64,000 nt of DNA from Aralia elata (GCA_034770075.1 CM068380.1:87070112-87134111); one strand, 5' to 3'. Positions 35,601 to 48,799 are shown, counted from the first letter of the stretch. Program-made: numbers and translations. The notes: generated by a model from the sequence alone, not told the origin.

Positions 35601-37438
35601 TACTTTTTTTCATATTTTGCTATGATATTTCATTTGATGTAGTAACATGATAAACATGATAATTTTCTTCGGTATCAAATTGCGTTCATCAGGGGATACT
35701 CCACACTGTGCATGCACGCACACCCACAGTGCACACATGCGACACAGAGTGTGCACAAACTTCTAATTAACTAGTCAAAATTATCCTCAAGTTGAATGGT
35801 AGGGTTAGTGTAATATGCAATTTTGTAAGCTGCCAGAATGATTCTCGATTTCTCATATAGAGGAGAGTAGCTTGTTTCTTGAAGTGAATCTACTCATACT
35901 AAGAGTAGATTAGCTTGTGGTGGTGATTTACCATATTTTTTTGGGGTTATTCTTTCAGGTGTACAGTTCTTGGAAGGAAACTAACTTCTCGACTCAGTGG
36001 TGCTATGAGAATTACATCCAGGTGCTTATATATATATTCCCTTGCTTTTAAATTGTTGCCAATTATGTTTAACCATATAAAATGGCAACCCAGTGGATTA
36101 TCCCAACTATTTTGTCAAGGGCTTCATTAGTTTATCTATGAAAATAAATTCAAATATTTGCTAATTTAGCCTCTTTTTTTTATTTAAGTTTTTATTATAT
36201 AATACACACACACACACACATTAATAAATTATGTGTAGTAGTGTTAAAAGAATGCTCAAAACTTATTTGCATTAGAGTCTTGCTACGTACAACGACAAAC
36301 TCATGTCGATAGTAAATATCGACGTATGTGTATACATGGGATATGAAGGAATTAAGAATGGTCCTACCTTAATTTATTCTATCCTATTGCTTAGGTTCCC
36401 TTTGCATTATAGATGAATACAGGAAATTCATTTGCATTTCCAAACAGTTTATGATTCAGAAACCAATTTAAAGATTTAACTAACTAGAAAGTAGAAATTT
36501 CAAGTATACTGTCACAATGTATGAAGTTTGTAGGTCACTATAAATATAGCTATTACGAGTCAAGATGATAAATTTGAAACAAATTTGAGTTAGTGAAGTT
36601 GTTCATAGATGAGCAAATATTCTTATAGGTTCTGTGATATATATCAGGTCAGGAGTATGAAACGTGCTAGAGATATACGGGATCAATTGGAGGGGTTATT
36701 GGAGAGGGTTGAAATTGAATTGGTATCAAATCCGGGTGATTTGGAAGCTATAAAGAAGGCCATAACATCAGGTTCCAATGCAACTATCCTGTATTCCAGT
36801 TTCAAAAAGACACTGTGAATCGTGCACTTGGTCTCATGTTGGGTTTATTCATTTTTTGGAACAATTTTCAGGATACTTCCCCCACTCTGCAAGGCTGCAG
36901 AAGAGTGGATCCTACAGAACTGTTAAACATCCTCAAACTGTTCATATCCATCCGAGCTCAGGTTTAGCACAGGTAAACTATGTAAACATTTTTCTAGTAT
37001 ACATCCCAGCTCAATGTATCTTTATAATATAACTACTAATATCGATCCCACCTCAAATATGAATGTATTTATATATTATATATTTATATATTTATACATG
37101 ATTCATTTAGTTGAATGGCATGATTTCATTATATATTTTCTAAACCATTATTGTCACGATCCGCATAATTGTGATGTTTTCTTTTTTCTCTTTTAGGTGC
37201 TTCCTAGATGGGTTGTCTACCATGAATTGGTACTGACAACTAAAGAGTACATGCGACAGGTAAATGATTTTCTTATTTTATTATAAAATGGTCAAGCTTA
37301 CTAATTTATGTCAGAAGATTTTTTATGATTATAGGTTAACTTTTGAGTATTCCATTGCAGGTTAGCGAACTAAAACCAGAGTGGCTGGTTGAAATAGCTC
37401 CTCACTTTTACCAGTTGAAGGATGTTGAAGATTGTATG

Positions 37439-37470
<32 letters not shown>

Positions 37471-38138
37471 AACCATCTCCGTGTGTACATGTATGTGATT
37501 ATTTAATACTGCCTGGAAGTTTAAAAATGGAGGGATAAGAAGAAAACTGGAAACAAAGTGTTTCACTTTTCTCCGTTTTCTTGTTTAAGATTTGTATGGA
37601 GAAAAGAATGAAGAGAATTAAATCCCTGCTCACTTTTCTTACTTCTCTTTCTTTGCAAATTGGAAGAAAAAGAGACGAGAAATTCTCTTTTATTGAACTT
37701 AACTAAATCTCAACTTTACCACATAGTTTCTCCTCTTTCCTATTTTTCCAATTTTTAGATAATGGTAAAATAGTGGATTAACATTCTTACTTCCCTATTT
37801 TTTCTTCTCAACTTCAAAGTGACGAAGAAATAAGGCAACTTCCTCTTCTCTTTTTGACTGCCAAACCAAGTGGAATGAAAACTTCTCTCTCCCCCTCCTA
37901 GACTTCATCTGCTTCTCTTCTCTTTGTTTTAAAAGTCGCTGGCAATGCCCTAGAAGTCATCATTTTTGTGTTAGTTAAATGTGCAGAATGTGCTTCGAAA
38001 GCCTTATTTGGTCGAAATGTTGCTACATCGTGTTGGCATCAAGTTAAAGTTGGCATAAAGCCATGCTAATCATTGAATGATACAATCTAAAATTTTATAG
38101 ATAAATTAATATGCATGCATAGATTTACACGTGTACAC

Positions 38139-38177
<39 letters not shown>

Positions 38178-38398
38178 CATATTAGACTTTCTGGATATCT
38201 TTGCTTTTTACCGACAAATTATCGTGCTGTCTTTTTTTTTTAATTATTATTTTTTTTTATAAAAAAAGCAACCTCATTACATCCCGTACATAAGGTAGGT
38301 AGTGCGCTTGTTCTAATACAGTTTGTGTTACAGCTGGTACAAAGAAAATGCCACGTGGAGAGGGTCTTGCATCTGATTCGGGAAGATTGGGAAGATAG
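23688..38398 (+). CDS. DEAH1: Pre-mRNA-splicing factor ATP-dependent RNA helicase DEAH1 (PRP2/DHX16 type)
   Basis: Nuclear DEAH-box ATPase that remodels the activated spliceosome before the first splicing step. I joined 27 exons, all in phase: 23688-23781, 23954-24087, 24669-24875, 24994-25065, 25435-25521, 26532-26565, 26724-26778, 27310-27369, 27555-27626, 29632-29695, 30494-30573, 30705-30772, 30861-30918, 31142-31199, 31282-31350, 32695-32763, 32933-33022, 33579-33665, 34136-34251, 34328-34394, 34509-35555, 35959-36021, 36648-36771, 36872-36972, 37197-37259, 37361-37433, 38334-38398. The product is 1058 residues, close to the Arabidopsis protein ESP3/DEAH1. Order: MGSDLKIWVSDKL start, charged acidic/basic N-terminal region, Walker A GETGSGKT (433-440), DEAH (530-533), SAT (562-564), QRAGRSGRTGPG (from 733), then HA2 and OB-fold regions with TVHIHPSSGL. 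One intron (24876-24993) needs a GC donor. All motifs are intact. Confidence 0.96.
25137..25244. repeat. 54-bp tandem duplication in DEAH1 intron 4
   Basis: Two copies beginning CAATATGATGTCCT (25137 and 25191) and containing CTTAAATTTCCTCCTGCTCG, with four or so differences between them. Confidence 0.85.
27907..28152. mobile_element. Stowaway-type MITE (Tc1/mariner) in DEAH1 intron 9
   Basis: A 246-bp element starts CTCCCTCCGTTCC and ends GGAACGGAGGAGGGAG, flanked by TA at 27905-27906 and 28153-28154. The inverted repeats extend about 40 bp inward (AAATTATAAGATCATTATTGA against its complement). This matches the Stowaway consensus ends and TA target site. It has no coding capacity. Confidence 0.93.
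29760..29881. mobile_element. Short Stowaway-like MITE in DEAH1 intron 10
   Basis: A 122-bp unit with left end CTCCCTCTGTTCT and right end GACTGAGGGAGAG, flanked by TA on both sides. The ends are imperfect inverted repeats; the interior includes AAGTACCACTTC. Confidence 0.75.
30062..30299. mobile_element. Degenerate Stowaway MITE in DEAH1 intron 10
   Basis: A 238-bp unit from CTCCATCCGTTCC to TTTTGGAACTAGGAAG, flanked by TA at 30060-30061 and 30300-30301. Its interior (AAATTATAAGATC, GAGTTTGAAAATGTCTCAA) matches the 27907 element, so both belong to one family; this copy is older. Confidence 0.88.
37439..37470. repeat. (CT)n(GT)n microsatellite at start of last DEAH1 intron
   Basis: The pyrimidine repeat begins six bases after the donor GTATGC, so it sits inside the 5' end of the intron. 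Confidence 0.9.
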
Positions 38399-39837
38399 GG
38401 TTTGCTGGCTGGAGAAATTAATTACTGTACATACAATTTTGTAATTCACAGCTATATATTAGAGTACGTTTTGTATTTAGCTGAAAATTTTAGCATCAAT
38501 CTTCTCATGCATCCATATCATTGACAAGAGAGAGTCCTTGACGTGTAGAGTTGACATAATGTATATGAAAGGTTTGTATATTTTATTAATCTGCCATCAA
38601 ATATTATTTAGGCATCAGTAGTGTAATCAATGGCAGATCCCATTGTTTTCAAGTCTTTTTCGTATTGTGGTCCGACTAGCTATACCTAAATATTATGAAC
38701 CTGCTTCCGCTATCGGCCATGGTTTGGCAAACCTCTTTACCAAAACCGTCGGATTGCCTTAAAGAACTCCGAATTCATCTCTGTGATGTCTCGGCGTTGC
38801 TTTTTGTCCAGTCGGTGGGGAACCCAGACGAGCAAATGGCAGCTGGGCCTGAAGCTACCTACTTGAATCAAGTGATTGGAGATATACTTGGGTGTCAAAA
38901 AGAGTGCCCATTTTGAAGTATAATTTTTAAAGTGTATTATTTCGACTAGTAAATTGACTGGATCATTTTGGTCGTGCTGAGAGTCCGTAGGATGAGATAC
39001 ATGTTTTAGGGAATGTATACAATTATTTTGATATGCATATAATACAACTGTTTAATTTTATATTCATTGCTATTATCCATATTATACTATTCATCTTTCA
39101 ATTATAATATCAAATGACACACCATGTTTTTAAATTGAATTATCGAGACTAACTCGTGCTTTAAGCACGGGTTGATAAATAAAGACACAAAATATGTCAT
39201 TTTAAAAAAATCACTCCCAAAATTTCAAAAATTCAAGGGCATATCTATGTTCAATGTTTGTACTTGAATTTATTGAGTGTTTACTCTAGGCGTAATAATA
39301 AATATGATAATATAGTTGTGATGACAAGTATAAGAGTATTTTGTAATTTTACACAAATATAAAAATAATTACTCAAGATATAATGGATTTGTTCAGTTAT
39401 CATAATTTGTAGTATTTAAAAATTTAAACGTATTATTGAAGTGGTAACGACTGTGAGTAAGTATGAATATTTATATCACACTGTTTTTCTAACTTTTAAT
39501 TTTGTTGACAGCCCTACAATAAAATAAGCAGGTTATTGTTAAAATTCATAAAGTTTCAAATTTCTGAAAATTCTTAAAAATCTCAAAATAGATAGTATAC
39601 ACTGTGAATAAACTAACGCTGTGAATCCCAAAAACGCGGTTTCGTCATCGTTCCAAGTATTCTCCCATTAAAATTTTTCTTCTTCTTCGTTGGACGCCGC
39701 AACAACATTAATAGAAACCCAGCTAATACCTGAAACAACACCCAATTCCGTTGAATTGAAACGAAGCTCTTCATCAGATAAATCTGTTTATTTTGTTATA
39801 TTTATGTGGTGATAATCGATAGCAATCCGAGGTAGAT
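38399..39837. other. Spacer between DEAH1 and the LRR gene
   Basis: Mostly AT-rich, with one GC-richer island (see 38695-38913). The perfect palindrome CGTGCTTTAAGCACG at about 39151-39165 is a hairpin like those at plant Helitron 3' ends, but no proper CTRR terminus follows. 39650-39837 looks like the leader of the LRR gene. Confidence 0.5.
38695..38913 (+). pseudogene. Possible orphan gene fragment
   Basis: A 73-residue frame in a locally GC-richer island, containing LRIHLCDVSALLFVQSVGN, GPEATYLNQVIGDILGC. The composition looks coding-derived against its AT-rich flanks, but I do not recognise the family and see no intact gene around it. It could be an exon fragment captured by a transposon or a chance frame. 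Confidence 0.25.
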
Positions 39838-42800
39838 ATGGGGTGTTGTACCAGCAAAGACGTCGATTCCAAAGCCAGCCGGGTTGCTCGCTGGCGATCA
39901 ACCGGCATTGTAGCCTTGCGAGATTCCAAATTGAAGGCATAATTTCTCTCCTTTTCTCTCTCTATATTTATTGAGTTTGAAGAATCTTAGAATCATTTGT
40001 TCAAATGGTAAGCTAGAGAGTTTGATTCGTTTTACAGGTGAAGGAATAGAATTTTGATGATGATACCTTTGCAGTATTTTTTTTTTTTATAAAAATAAAG
40101 GATTACTGATTGTCTATCATGACTTTATTTTAATTTAAGTCATACTGTTTAATTTTGCATCACTATAATTTTCTACTTCCAAGTTCCAATTATCCCTTAT
40201 TAGGTGTTAATTAACATTGTAGTTTTTAGTGCAAAAGTGATACTACTGTTGTTTATAAGGAGGTTGTCAAGCGTGCGAGCTGACTTATCTTTTGGGTAAT
40301 AATCGATTGCTTCCTAGATACACAAGATATGGCTGTATTGCTTTCTTCCACATCCAAAAAAAAAAAAACGGTGGAAAGGAAAAACCTGCTCCTCCTAATA
40401 TTGACAATAACTTTAGGCTGCATCAGTTACTTAATTGGCACACCCAGCATCCTGAATCTGATGACACTCAGGAAACCACATTTTTCACCAAAATACATTT
40501 TGACAACAATTGTCACAAAAATACATTTTACAGAACAAAGTTAGAATTCTTTTTAATCATCATCTGTTTGGTTTATTTACTTTAGGCACGGAACATATTC
40601 CACTCACAGATTATACACTTGCTGATACAAATTTTGATCAAAGTTTAAGGTGGAGAATGATTTGATCTAAGTTAAGGCTTAAAAAAAGACAAGAGGAGGC
40701 TCTAAGAAATGAATTGGTTGTCTTAGATCCAAGGGAAGACATGAGTTTGGAAATGGCCTACTGGTGATTAATGTCCGTGCAGCTGTCTTATTGAGTTGAG
40801 TGAGTAATGTTGGGGGGAAAGTAGTATCACTAATGTAATTAGCCTTGTGAGCCTCCAAATGACTGGTTAACCAATGATGGCTTTCGCCCCACCAAATAGA
40901 TTGAAGAACAAAGGATGTTTCCGATGCGTTCTTGATGCATCTCTGTCACCCATTAATTTTGTCACGCAAAATCATTCACGAAAAGCCTCAACTTAGTTGA
41001 TCATTGCTTGGAATTATAATTTGATCCCATCCATACTTCACAAGCAGCAGCTAGTTGAGGATTCCAAAACTGCTTTTCATAATTGTTACTATGATAGAAG
41101 GAAGCTTTCTCATTCTTTCAGGCAGAAATATGTGCAGTGATACTTTCCGTGTAATTTAATGTGTTTTCATTATATTTTAGGTAGGCAAGGGAATTCCCTT
41201 CCCCCTACCGCATGATTTTTTTCCTTCTGCAATCACTATATGATTGTAAGGTGTTTGCAAAACTTACACATATAGCTTTGCTTTTGTTTTAAGTTTATAG
41301 TTTAAATGGACCAACTGAATTGTTTTTATGTGAACAGACATTTCCGGATGAAGTGCTTGACTTGGATAGATCAGTAAGAACTCTTGATTTAACGCACAAT
41401 CGATTAGGTAATGTTCTTTGGTCTTTGAATCACCTGGTTTTACGTATTTTTCATCTTTTTCTAGAATTTGGAGATTATTATACAATGATATTTTCAGGGA
41501 AAGGACGACAGATGTGCTCTGTTGCATATCCTAACATACACCTGTGGGCTGTTACTTTCCCTCTTCTATTTTGTTTATTCAACTTGTTAACATGTAAGCT
41601 GAAGGGAATAGCTATACATTGGCATCTTTGAAAACTTTAATTGGGTTTGCATGGAAGGATATGCTAAAGATTAGCTCAATATAAAATTTAATAGGAAGTA
41701 CTTCAAGAGATGAATTACTTGAAAGGACAATATTAGAAGGAGACTGGATAGATACTTGCTACCTCCTATGCTTTATTCCAATTTAACATTTGTACGAAAA
41801 ATAATGTCACTTTTTTTTTAGCCTTTAAGCATCTTGAAGAGGAGAGATATGAGTCTATATAGGCTAACCAAGGAGATTACTTAAAGCGAAGTTTAAAAGT
41901 TAAGTAAAATACTGAGAGACAGGTGATAAGTAAGTAGGAAAAATTGTCTGTGGATTAGCAGCCTAGTAAATTAAGAAATTACCTTTTCTTTTTTTTTTTA
42001 TTTGCTAAGGTAGATGTAGTATAAAAAGGAGTTTAACACAAGGCACGAGATTAAGTACTACACAATTCAGAAAAACTACAAATGTTATTTGGACTCCAAA
42101 CTAAAGATCAAAAGTTCTCATGTTTTACCTCTGTTTGTCAAAAAAATGATTACTGCTTTTCATAATGTCACTTACATTGGAATATCTCTTTGTTTTACGT
42201 TTTACAATCTTTATTAACAGCGTAGTTCCTTGTTACTGATAACTGCAACTCACACAATTGAGAAACACTGGACTGCATGTTAGTTAAGTAATTTGTAGAC
42301 CTTAATTCCTATGTGTACTAGAACTTTTATTTTCTCTTTAAATTCTGATCATCTTCCCTTTTGTTAACCTGATGTTTATCTGTTGTCTGCCACTCTCTAT
42401 CTCTCACTTCCCCTACTCCCTCTTTGTGCTGTGGCTGCTGCAGTTGATGTTCCAATGGAGATCAGCAATTTAATTAACATGCAAAGGCTGGTAAGAATCC
42501 CAGCTTACATTTTTCATCTATATGCTCAAAGTGGGTTGTTATTAATAGTACGATCTGTCTATATAACAGAGATATGAACATCTGACAAAAAATTCCATTT
42601 TTCCAGATTTTAGCTGATAACCTTATAGAGCGCCTTCCGATGAACCTGGGGAAGCTTCAGTCTTTAAAAGTTATGACACTGGATGGGAATCGAGTCACTA
42701 ACCTTCCTGATGAATGTAATTCTCTTAATCTCTTAGTAAGAGAATGCCATATTGAATGCTATTTGTTCTATGGCGTTCTAGCTTGCATTTTTTATTTCAT

Positions 42801-45800
42801 TCTTGAGCTTTATATGATTGTAATTTCTTGATGTATTTACTTATTTTAACTGACGCAAGATTTCATGCATTCAGTGGGCCAGTTGGTGAGACTAGAGCGA
42901 CTATCCATCTCTGGAAATTTGTTAACGAGCTTGCCTGAAACCATAGGCAGCTTGGGCAACGTGAGTAACTGCATCTATGTTTCATCAAACCTGTCTTGTG
43001 ATACAAAATTGTACGAGTTGATAAGAAACTGTATTTATCATAAAAAATAAATATTTGAATAGTTTTTGTAAAACATAAATTGATCTAGTAAATTATTTTA
43101 CTTGAGATTCAAGGTTGATGACATCTGTGTTGATTTTGACCCATATGAAGTGATGGAGTTTCGAGGGGTGGACTGGGTCTGAACCTAGTCATCAGTTTTA
43201 TATTTGGGAAGTGTGTGAGCTCATCAGCCTCTACAACCTGTATTTAATGTTTTGGCCATGCAATGGTGCCATATTTGTCTAGGTTTTGTAACTTTTGTAC
43301 TTTTAGCAGTCAAACCCATCAGATATTGTTTTGCCGTTTGATTATAAGAGCTTTTATTCGGTCCTGATCTCACCTTGTAACTGTGTGTTTTTGAATTATT
43401 GAAAATATTATTAAAAATAAAAAACTTGTACAACTGGTTTCATTTTCGCTTTTGGTCCATCATTCTTTTTGCAATAGTTTGACTTGAGTGAATGTTTGCA
43501 TACTTTAAAGTGGTGTTTGATTTCTTTTAACAAAGCTGTTATTAATTTTATGGGTAGGTGGAAGTTTAATTTTAAAATATATGGTGGCTGACTATGAAAT
43601 GCTTTAGTAGCGCCATTCGAATTGCAGCCATGGTTTACTCTGGAACTTTAATTATGAGCGCTATAGCTGCACTATTTTCAATAAAATATGCTACATGTAT
43701 GTAACCTCTTTTGGTTTAAAACTAACAAGATATTACGACAATGCAGTTGGTGCTGTTAAATGTGTCAAATAACAAGTTAAAGTTTCTTCCGGAATCAATT
43801 GGGAGTTGCTTTTCTCTGGAAGAACTACAAGCAAATGGTAATTTAAATTTGAGTTCTTTTATTTTTTTCAGCATATCGTTCGTATTATTTTGTCATTTCT
43901 TTTGACAACAAATGCTATTTATGAAGCACAACATTACGTTTTGATCAAATTGATGTCAGCACATGCATTGCATTTCTTTTATCATAATTTTCCGCAAATT
44001 TTGGAATTCTGTGACATCTTTATGTCTAGTGATGGTCTGACCTATGTTATCTACTTATCTCTAAGAGATTATTTACTTGTACCCTTCTCCTACTTTGCAT
44101 ACCAGATTTAGTGTAACATTGGTATTTCACTCATGGTGCTTAAGTCCATGAAGAGTTAACAACACCTCTATTTGATTAAATGCATGTGTTTAGGTCCTGA
44201 TGATTAAATATTATGTTTTAAGCGCTGCATTGGTTGCTTTAGCTTTGCAGAATTTATTGTTAAGTCAGCCATTGCTCTGAAAGCTTAAGTTGTTATATAA
44301 CGTGTCCAAAAATTTATATCATGCTTTAACACTTCTCTTCATACGTGACTCTAGCTTGCATGTGGAGAGGCAAATCCCACTGCATTATGATTTACAAATT
44401 TAATAAATTGTAACTACGTTAGCAGAAGTTTGAATCCAAGGCTTCACAATCTTGATAACGTGTCGAGCCACGAATGTGCTCTAAAACCTTAAACTGTTAG
44501 ATAATGAGCTCAACAATATATATCATACTTTAACTTATGCAGCTCAAGTAATTAGAACAGAAATGATACAGCGCAAGAAATTATAATGTAATAAAAGTGA
44601 TGGATGAAATCTGGTAGCAGAAGTAATGTGTGTGAATAGTCCGACTCCTTCTGCAGATATTGTAAGAGGACAGATTCCTATCATTAACACTTTCGAAACT
44701 ATTAACACTCTTGTGTTGGTATTCAGATTTTGATTATCCATCTTGTTTCTAGTATATTATGCTGAGGTTGCAAATAATGTTTTTAGTAGATTGAGGCCAG
44801 GAAATGGCAGGTATCAAGTGTCGGAGAAGGTAAACGTCTTACATCAGTTTATTATGCAAGTTGTTTCCTGCATATCTAGCTATTTCCTTTCAGCTTCCTT
44901 CTTTTAGAATGGAGTGTTGCACATGTACTGTTAGCTGAGTGTTCAGTTACTATATAATTAAAAAAAATATTTATAGAGATTCCAAGAACCATTGGCCACT
45001 GTTTATAGGTAGCCTCTTCTCTCATTTTCTATATTGTAGATAAGAATCACAACTGATACATTCCATCAAGCTCATTTAAACGGTATAAAGATCTAGTTTA
45101 GATTTTAATAAATTTAGACATATATATATTTCTGTAATTGTGTATAAATGATTTAAGATGTTAATGAAGGTGTTTTTATGGATGGAGTTGTTGGTTTACT
45201 GAGATAGATTTTTACTATGAACATATCTTAGGTTGCTGGTTAAAGAACCAATATAGGTGCACATGTATTTTTGTATTCTTTTGGGCTTTTGTTGCTTGTT
45301 AAAAAAAATATTTGGATTCTTGTTTGTCATTAACCTGGATGCATATTTTCAAGCATGGATTTATCTATTCTAGTTGACTAGTATAATCAAGATAGTAAGG
45401 CCTACCTACTTTTTGATTTCCTTCATTTGTCGCGCTGGGTTCTTTAATTTATATGCAATCAGTTTAATGAATTGCTTCGTGATAGTTGATACACATCCTC
45501 GTGAACTTCCACCTCTAACAATATGTGACCATGAATTTTTGTGGAGAACCATAGCCCAAAATTCTAAGGGTTGATGTGTAATTTTTCCCTGTGTAGTATT
45601 ACGAAGTACATGTGTTTTTAATCCCCGTGTTTCTACTCAGCTTCATTATTATGTCTGTTTCACTTTCCAGAAAACTCTATTGAAGAACTTCCTGCTTCAG
45701 TTTGCAATCTCATTCACCTAAAGTCGCTCTGCTTGAACAATAATAGCGTGAAACAGGTAATCAGTTAACATTTCAAATTATTTTCAACTTACATGATATT

Positions 45801-46319
45801 ATCTACGATATTTGTATATTACCTTTTTTTCAGAATTTTGACATAATTTCATGGTTATCTGCATAATACCCGAGTCACTTTAAAGAAATTTCTCTATTAC
45901 AAGCGATTGTTTCTCCAATCCTTGTATTATCTTTTAGTGTCCTGTGTGTGTGTGTGTGAGCGTGAGAGGGTCCATGCATGGGTGCACATGTTTCTGTGGG
46001 TGGATATGTGTTTTGGCAGAGGCAGTTCACAGCAGGAGCAAATCTAACACTGATCCACCCATTCCGGCAGCACACGTGATTCCGTGGATTTCATTACAAG
46101 TCTGGTTATTGATTACAGAATGCTTCCCTGAATTGTAATATATCTCTGGGGTTGTTTATATATGTTAATTTATAATGCTGCAACTCACATTGTGTTGGTG
46201 ACTGCACTTGGCCTGCCAGCATGTGCTGCTATATGGTTACATCCTACCAAAAGTGATACGAGCTTCCACATTTCTAGATTGTTTCCCAGAGTTTAAATTA
46301 TATATATATACACATATAC

Positions 46320-46369
<50 letters not shown>

Positions 46370-46747
46370 ATATATATATATATATATATGAAGCAGGAGA
46401 TACCATAAGCAATAAATTAACATTATGCATATCACATCCTGCAGATACCTACTAATTTATTGAAAGAATGCAGAAGTCTGCAGAATATTTCCCTGCATGA
46501 TAATCCCATCTCTATGGATCAGTTCCAGCAGGTAAATCATAGTTTACTTGAGCATTGCTAGATTCATTTCTAGATTATAAGTGTAAACCCGAAGTATGTT
46601 TATTGACTCAAATAGAGCTTACTAATTTGCTCTCAGATGGAAGGATTTCAAGACTTCGAAGCTCGGAGAAAAAGGAAGTTTGACAAGCAAATAGATTCAA
46701 ATGTGATGATCAGTTCAAAAGGCCTTGACGAGGGTGTTGATTTGTGA
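39838..46747 (+). CDS. Leucine-rich-repeat protein with predicted lipidated N terminus
   Basis: Nine exons join in phase to 261 residues: 39838-39936, 41338-41407, 42444-42490, 42607-42715, 42875-42960, 43747-43837, 45671-45756, 46445-46531, 46637-46747. The start MGCCTSKD fits N-myristoylation at Gly2 with palmitoylation at Cys3/Cys4, predicting membrane attachment. About seven plant intracellular-type LRRs follow, for example VRTLDLTHNRL, MTLDGNRVTNLPDEL, LSISGNLLTSLPETIG, LLNVSNNKLKFLPESIG and LCLNNNSVKQIP, then a charged C terminus FEARRKRKFDKQIDSN. From memory, the LRR part resembles Arabidopsis At2g30105 (LRR plus ubiquitin-like domain), but here the ubiquitin-like part is replaced by the MGCC segment. 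It probably mediates protein-protein contacts; the partner is unknown. Intron 1 (39937-41337) needs a GC donor because GT is absent and the next codons read GCA-TAA. Confidence 0.9.
46299..46389. repeat. (TA)n/(CA)n microsatellite in LRR gene intron 7
   Basis: Compound repeat of TA runs interrupted by CACATA and TACATA; the open frame across it is a by-product. Confidence 0.95.
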
Positions 46748-48799
46748 TATTCAGCAGTGGATTTCAATTTGTAAGTGTTAGGAATTACATTCTCACTAAA
46801 ACTTGTGCTCTAGATTGACTTTCAATTGCTATTTTGTGTGTGATCAGTTTTCGTTTGTTTTGAATTTTTCAATTTGAAAATATCATTATTGGACTAAACC
46901 TTCCAATTCGATAACACGATTTGATAAACAATATTTAAACCACCGATATAAATTAATGAGTCTTATAAATTCCAAGGGTAAAATAACTTTGCCCTCACTC
47001 AATTTTATTTGTTTTGAAAGTTAGAGGTTATATCCAGTTTCATGTAATATTGATCACATTGAAAACTTAACGTTATCCAGTTTCATGTAATATTGACTTA
47101 CTCTTTATAAAATTGAGGTGGAATATTCAACTAAGCACGTCATACACCTTACACAGCATTAACATGCGGCTGTATATACCGACTTAGATGGGGTTCAGCC
47201 ATATAAATGTAAACTCTTGATGTCTAATTGGGAATCTATATTATAGATGCTGACAATATATTAGGTAGGTAAATCAGTAGTTAGAAAAAAATCGATAACA
47301 CTGATTTTTCATACCCACACATGCAAGTGTCGTTATTCAAGCATGTTCCGAGCTTATGGATATGATGTGTTGTAGCAACTAAAGTTTTTAAAAGAGCTTT
47401 AGTGTGTTATTCAGTGTTTTTTTTATTGTCCGTTGCATATCTGCCATGTTTTCTACTTTCATATGTATGATAGCTGCAGTTCTTCTTTTTTTGCTATTAG
47501 TATTCTTCATTGTTGTACCTAATTTTCACTTGAACGTCTCCAGGATTGGTGGGATTTATGTACATTGAAATGCTGGCATTTAAGGAACGAGTGCTTTTTA
47601 TTTTTTTCTGGGGCGAAGGGATAGGGGGGCTCCTTTTCTTTCATACAGCTATTTAGCCTCCCTTGCAGCTTAAATAGATTTTTGGACAGATTGATTGTAT
47701 TCTAGTTGAGCTTTGTTGTATCAGTGTGTAAATGGTGGCTAATTAGTGAATTTCTGCTTGATGTCAATAGCAGGGCTGTACTACATATGACAATTGCTTG
47801 AAACCTGTAAATAGCCAATCCCTTGTAATCTCATTTTGCAGGACACACTCTACTTATACTTGAAACTCTTCTATTTTATTTAAGTCGAATACTGAGCTTT
47901 CAATCTCAACTGAGTTTTTCATGGAGTTAGTAAGCTTCGAAGACTTTAAAAAAAGAAAAAGAAAAAAAAAGTGACTATAATTGTGAGGGTATCAAATTTT
48001 TATGTCTAAAATTTGTGCGTTATTACATCAATTACTTATCGTTGTTTGGGACCTAATTATGATATTGAGTTATCAATATAATTGTGATACATTTGTCACT
48101 AAAAAATTTGAGACCTTTAATATTATTTGTAACTAATTTGATCAAGGAAGAAAAATTCACTTTGATTATGATAAGGCTATAGTTAGATAAAATCAAATTT
48201 TTTATCGTGACCTAGTTTAATTTATGTGATTGTTTTAAATTGATAAATTGCGATTTCCTTTTTATTTTTAAGCCGGACACAAGGTTCAGATAATAAGAAG
48301 TTTTAATCATTTATTTTATCTTTTTAAAATTAAAAATATATTTATTTATTTGTTTTTTATTTTAAAATTTTCAACATACATATCTATTTGGAACATGTAT
48401 TTACAAATAAATATTTTAAAAAAAAAATTATTTTGAAAATATATCTTAATTCTTGAACGGAGAGAGTATTGTTGCCTGTTTTCCTTGTTTTCATAGAAAC
48501 AACTTAATTAGGATTTCACAAATATATCAACTAAATTGTTTGTAATTGCTACTTTTTTGATTTACGTGTGGAATTCCAACACGTGACTCAAGTCAACCAA
48601 ACCCCAACTATCTCATTACATCCTCTATATATATATTTAAAGTCTAAAATTTTTAATTGACGCCACCCATTTTATACCGACAAGCGACAACCATTCGTTC
48701 GAAAATAAACGAGAAGGGTGTTTTCCGTAATTACGTGTTGACCTGATTTTCGTCAACCGTATTACCATTTTCGGACCACCCGTTTAAAAAAAAAGGCGA
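46748..48799. other. 3' region of LRR gene and AT-rich spacer
   Basis: A possible 3' UTR intron runs from donor TTT/GTAAGTG (about 46769) to acceptor GTCTCCAG (about 47544), followed by exon-like sequence to about 47850. 47010-47095 contains a direct repeat of TCCAGTTTCATGTAATATTG. 47900-48640 is AT-rich, including a lone Stowaway-like end GAACGGAGAGAGTA near 48458. No gene is supported. Confidence 0.5.

Noticed and set aside
46208..46408. Frame rich in Tyr-Ile repeats
   Set aside because: Produced by the (TA)n/(CA)n microsatellite inside an LRR gene intron.
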